Assembly (NCBI GenBank): GCA_009785615.1
Contig: WQVX01000001.1
Location: 1 to 64,000 of the forward strand
DNA: 64,000 nucleotides
Direction of reading: 5' to 3'
DNA from: Defluviitaleaceae bacterium
GTDB taxonomy: Bacteria; Bacillota; Clostridia; Lachnospirales; WQUN01
A program made the position numbers and the translations under genes. This document shows positions 63,887-64,000 of the stretch, in pieces; the first letter of the stretch is position 1, and the number at the start of each line of letters is the position of its first letter. The notes below the pieces were generated by a model. That model saw only the letters and a list, made by a program, of their open reading frames with translations. It was not told the DNA's origin and did no database searches.

Positions 63887-64000
63887 ATGTCCAGTATTGC
63901 AAAAACCTCCCAGCGTCGCAAAAAAAATACCAAAACATCTAATAAAAACACTTCTAAAAAAAGATGGACAGCAAAATCAGAGGCTAGATATCTGATAATA
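63887..64000 (+). CDS. N-terminal fragment of a Lys/Thr/Ser-rich protein, cut by the window end
   Basis: The frame begins MSSIAKTSQRRKKNTKTSNK and runs open to base 64000 with no stop. AGGAGA lies 6 bases before the ATG and a promoter is present. A Lys/Thr/Ser-rich head followed by what looks like the start of a hydrophobic stretch (RYLIII) is reminiscent of FtsK/SpoIIIE translocases, but 38 residues are too few to decide. Confidence 0.6.
   Translation, partial: MSSIAKTSQRRKKNTKTSNKNTSKKRWTAKSEARYLII

Noticed and set aside
1-64000. CRISPR array, rRNA operon, transposase or prophage
   Set aside because: No regularly spaced repeats, rRNA motifs, transposase or phage structural genes were seen.

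Overview
The window looks like a chromosome segment of an anaerobic, low-GC, Gram-positive Clostridia (a Lachnospirales-type relative is likely; genus cannot be told). Signs are AT-rich DNA, strong GGAGG ribosome sites, textbook TTGACA/TATAAT promoters, three large chemoreceptors, GerMN and DacF-type genes, a class III fructose-bisphosphatase, carbohydrate phosphorylases with ABC importers, and no outer-membrane genes. About 55 protein genes, one tRNA and several small RNA candidates can be supported.

Layout. 0-5 kb: end of a chemoreceptor gene, tRNA-Arg(CCT), then a minus-strand rsmA-TraX pair and a zinc/manganese-type ABC importer lacking its binding protein; a DUF445 gene faces a thioredoxin. 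5-16 kb: an atypical methionyl-tRNA-synthetase-like gene, a three-gene envelope cluster (SPFH protein, zinc-ribbon membrane protein, small membrane protein, as in Bacillus ydjG-I) and the operon pheS-pheT-(inactive site-2 protease homologue)-scpA-scpB. 15.8-17.8 kb: an RNA-rich accessory island with several short promoter-terminator units, an unknown membrane protein, and a type I toxin-antitoxin pair bounded by an exact 34-bp direct repeat. 17.8-31 kb: Arg-rich coiled-coil protein, YtrA-type ABC operon, arylamine N-acetyltransferase, chemoreceptor, DacF-like peptidase, ComEA, and a two-component system with a GerMN protein. 31-35.3 kb: sugar operon with L-rhamnose isomerase, a DUF4432 epimerase-like protein and a PfkB kinase. 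35.5-43.7 kb: LCP cell-wall protein, TVP38 protein, radical SAM/SPASM enzyme with a stalk-domain partner, PerM-type transporter, nicotinamidase-like hydrolase, Fbp. 43.7-55.5 kb: disaccharide phosphorylase regulon (ABC importer, GH65, beta-phosphoglucomutase, two dehydrogenases; divergently a P-loop kinase and a GH13 sucrose-phosphorylase-like enzyme) under a LacI-type repressor, whose probable operator sits in both divergent promoters. 55.5-64 kb: XRE regulator, chemoreceptor, secreted PHP-domain protein, GT4 glycosyltransferase, TPR-like membrane protein, TSCPD protein, and the start of a Lys-rich protein.

The most unusual signal is a stem-loop (CTACAGCG - short hairpin - GTGTTTG) lying exactly 8 bases after the -10 box of three unlinked sigma-A promoters (near 7.42, 16.28 and 41.05 kb). 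Two of those RNAs also share a second element, GGTGATGT...TCCCCT, with a third RNA at 16.1 kb, and it partly resembles the leader of the toxin mRNA at 17.4 kb. I do not recognise it as a known RNA family. All functions are inferred from sequence reading only; no database search was run.
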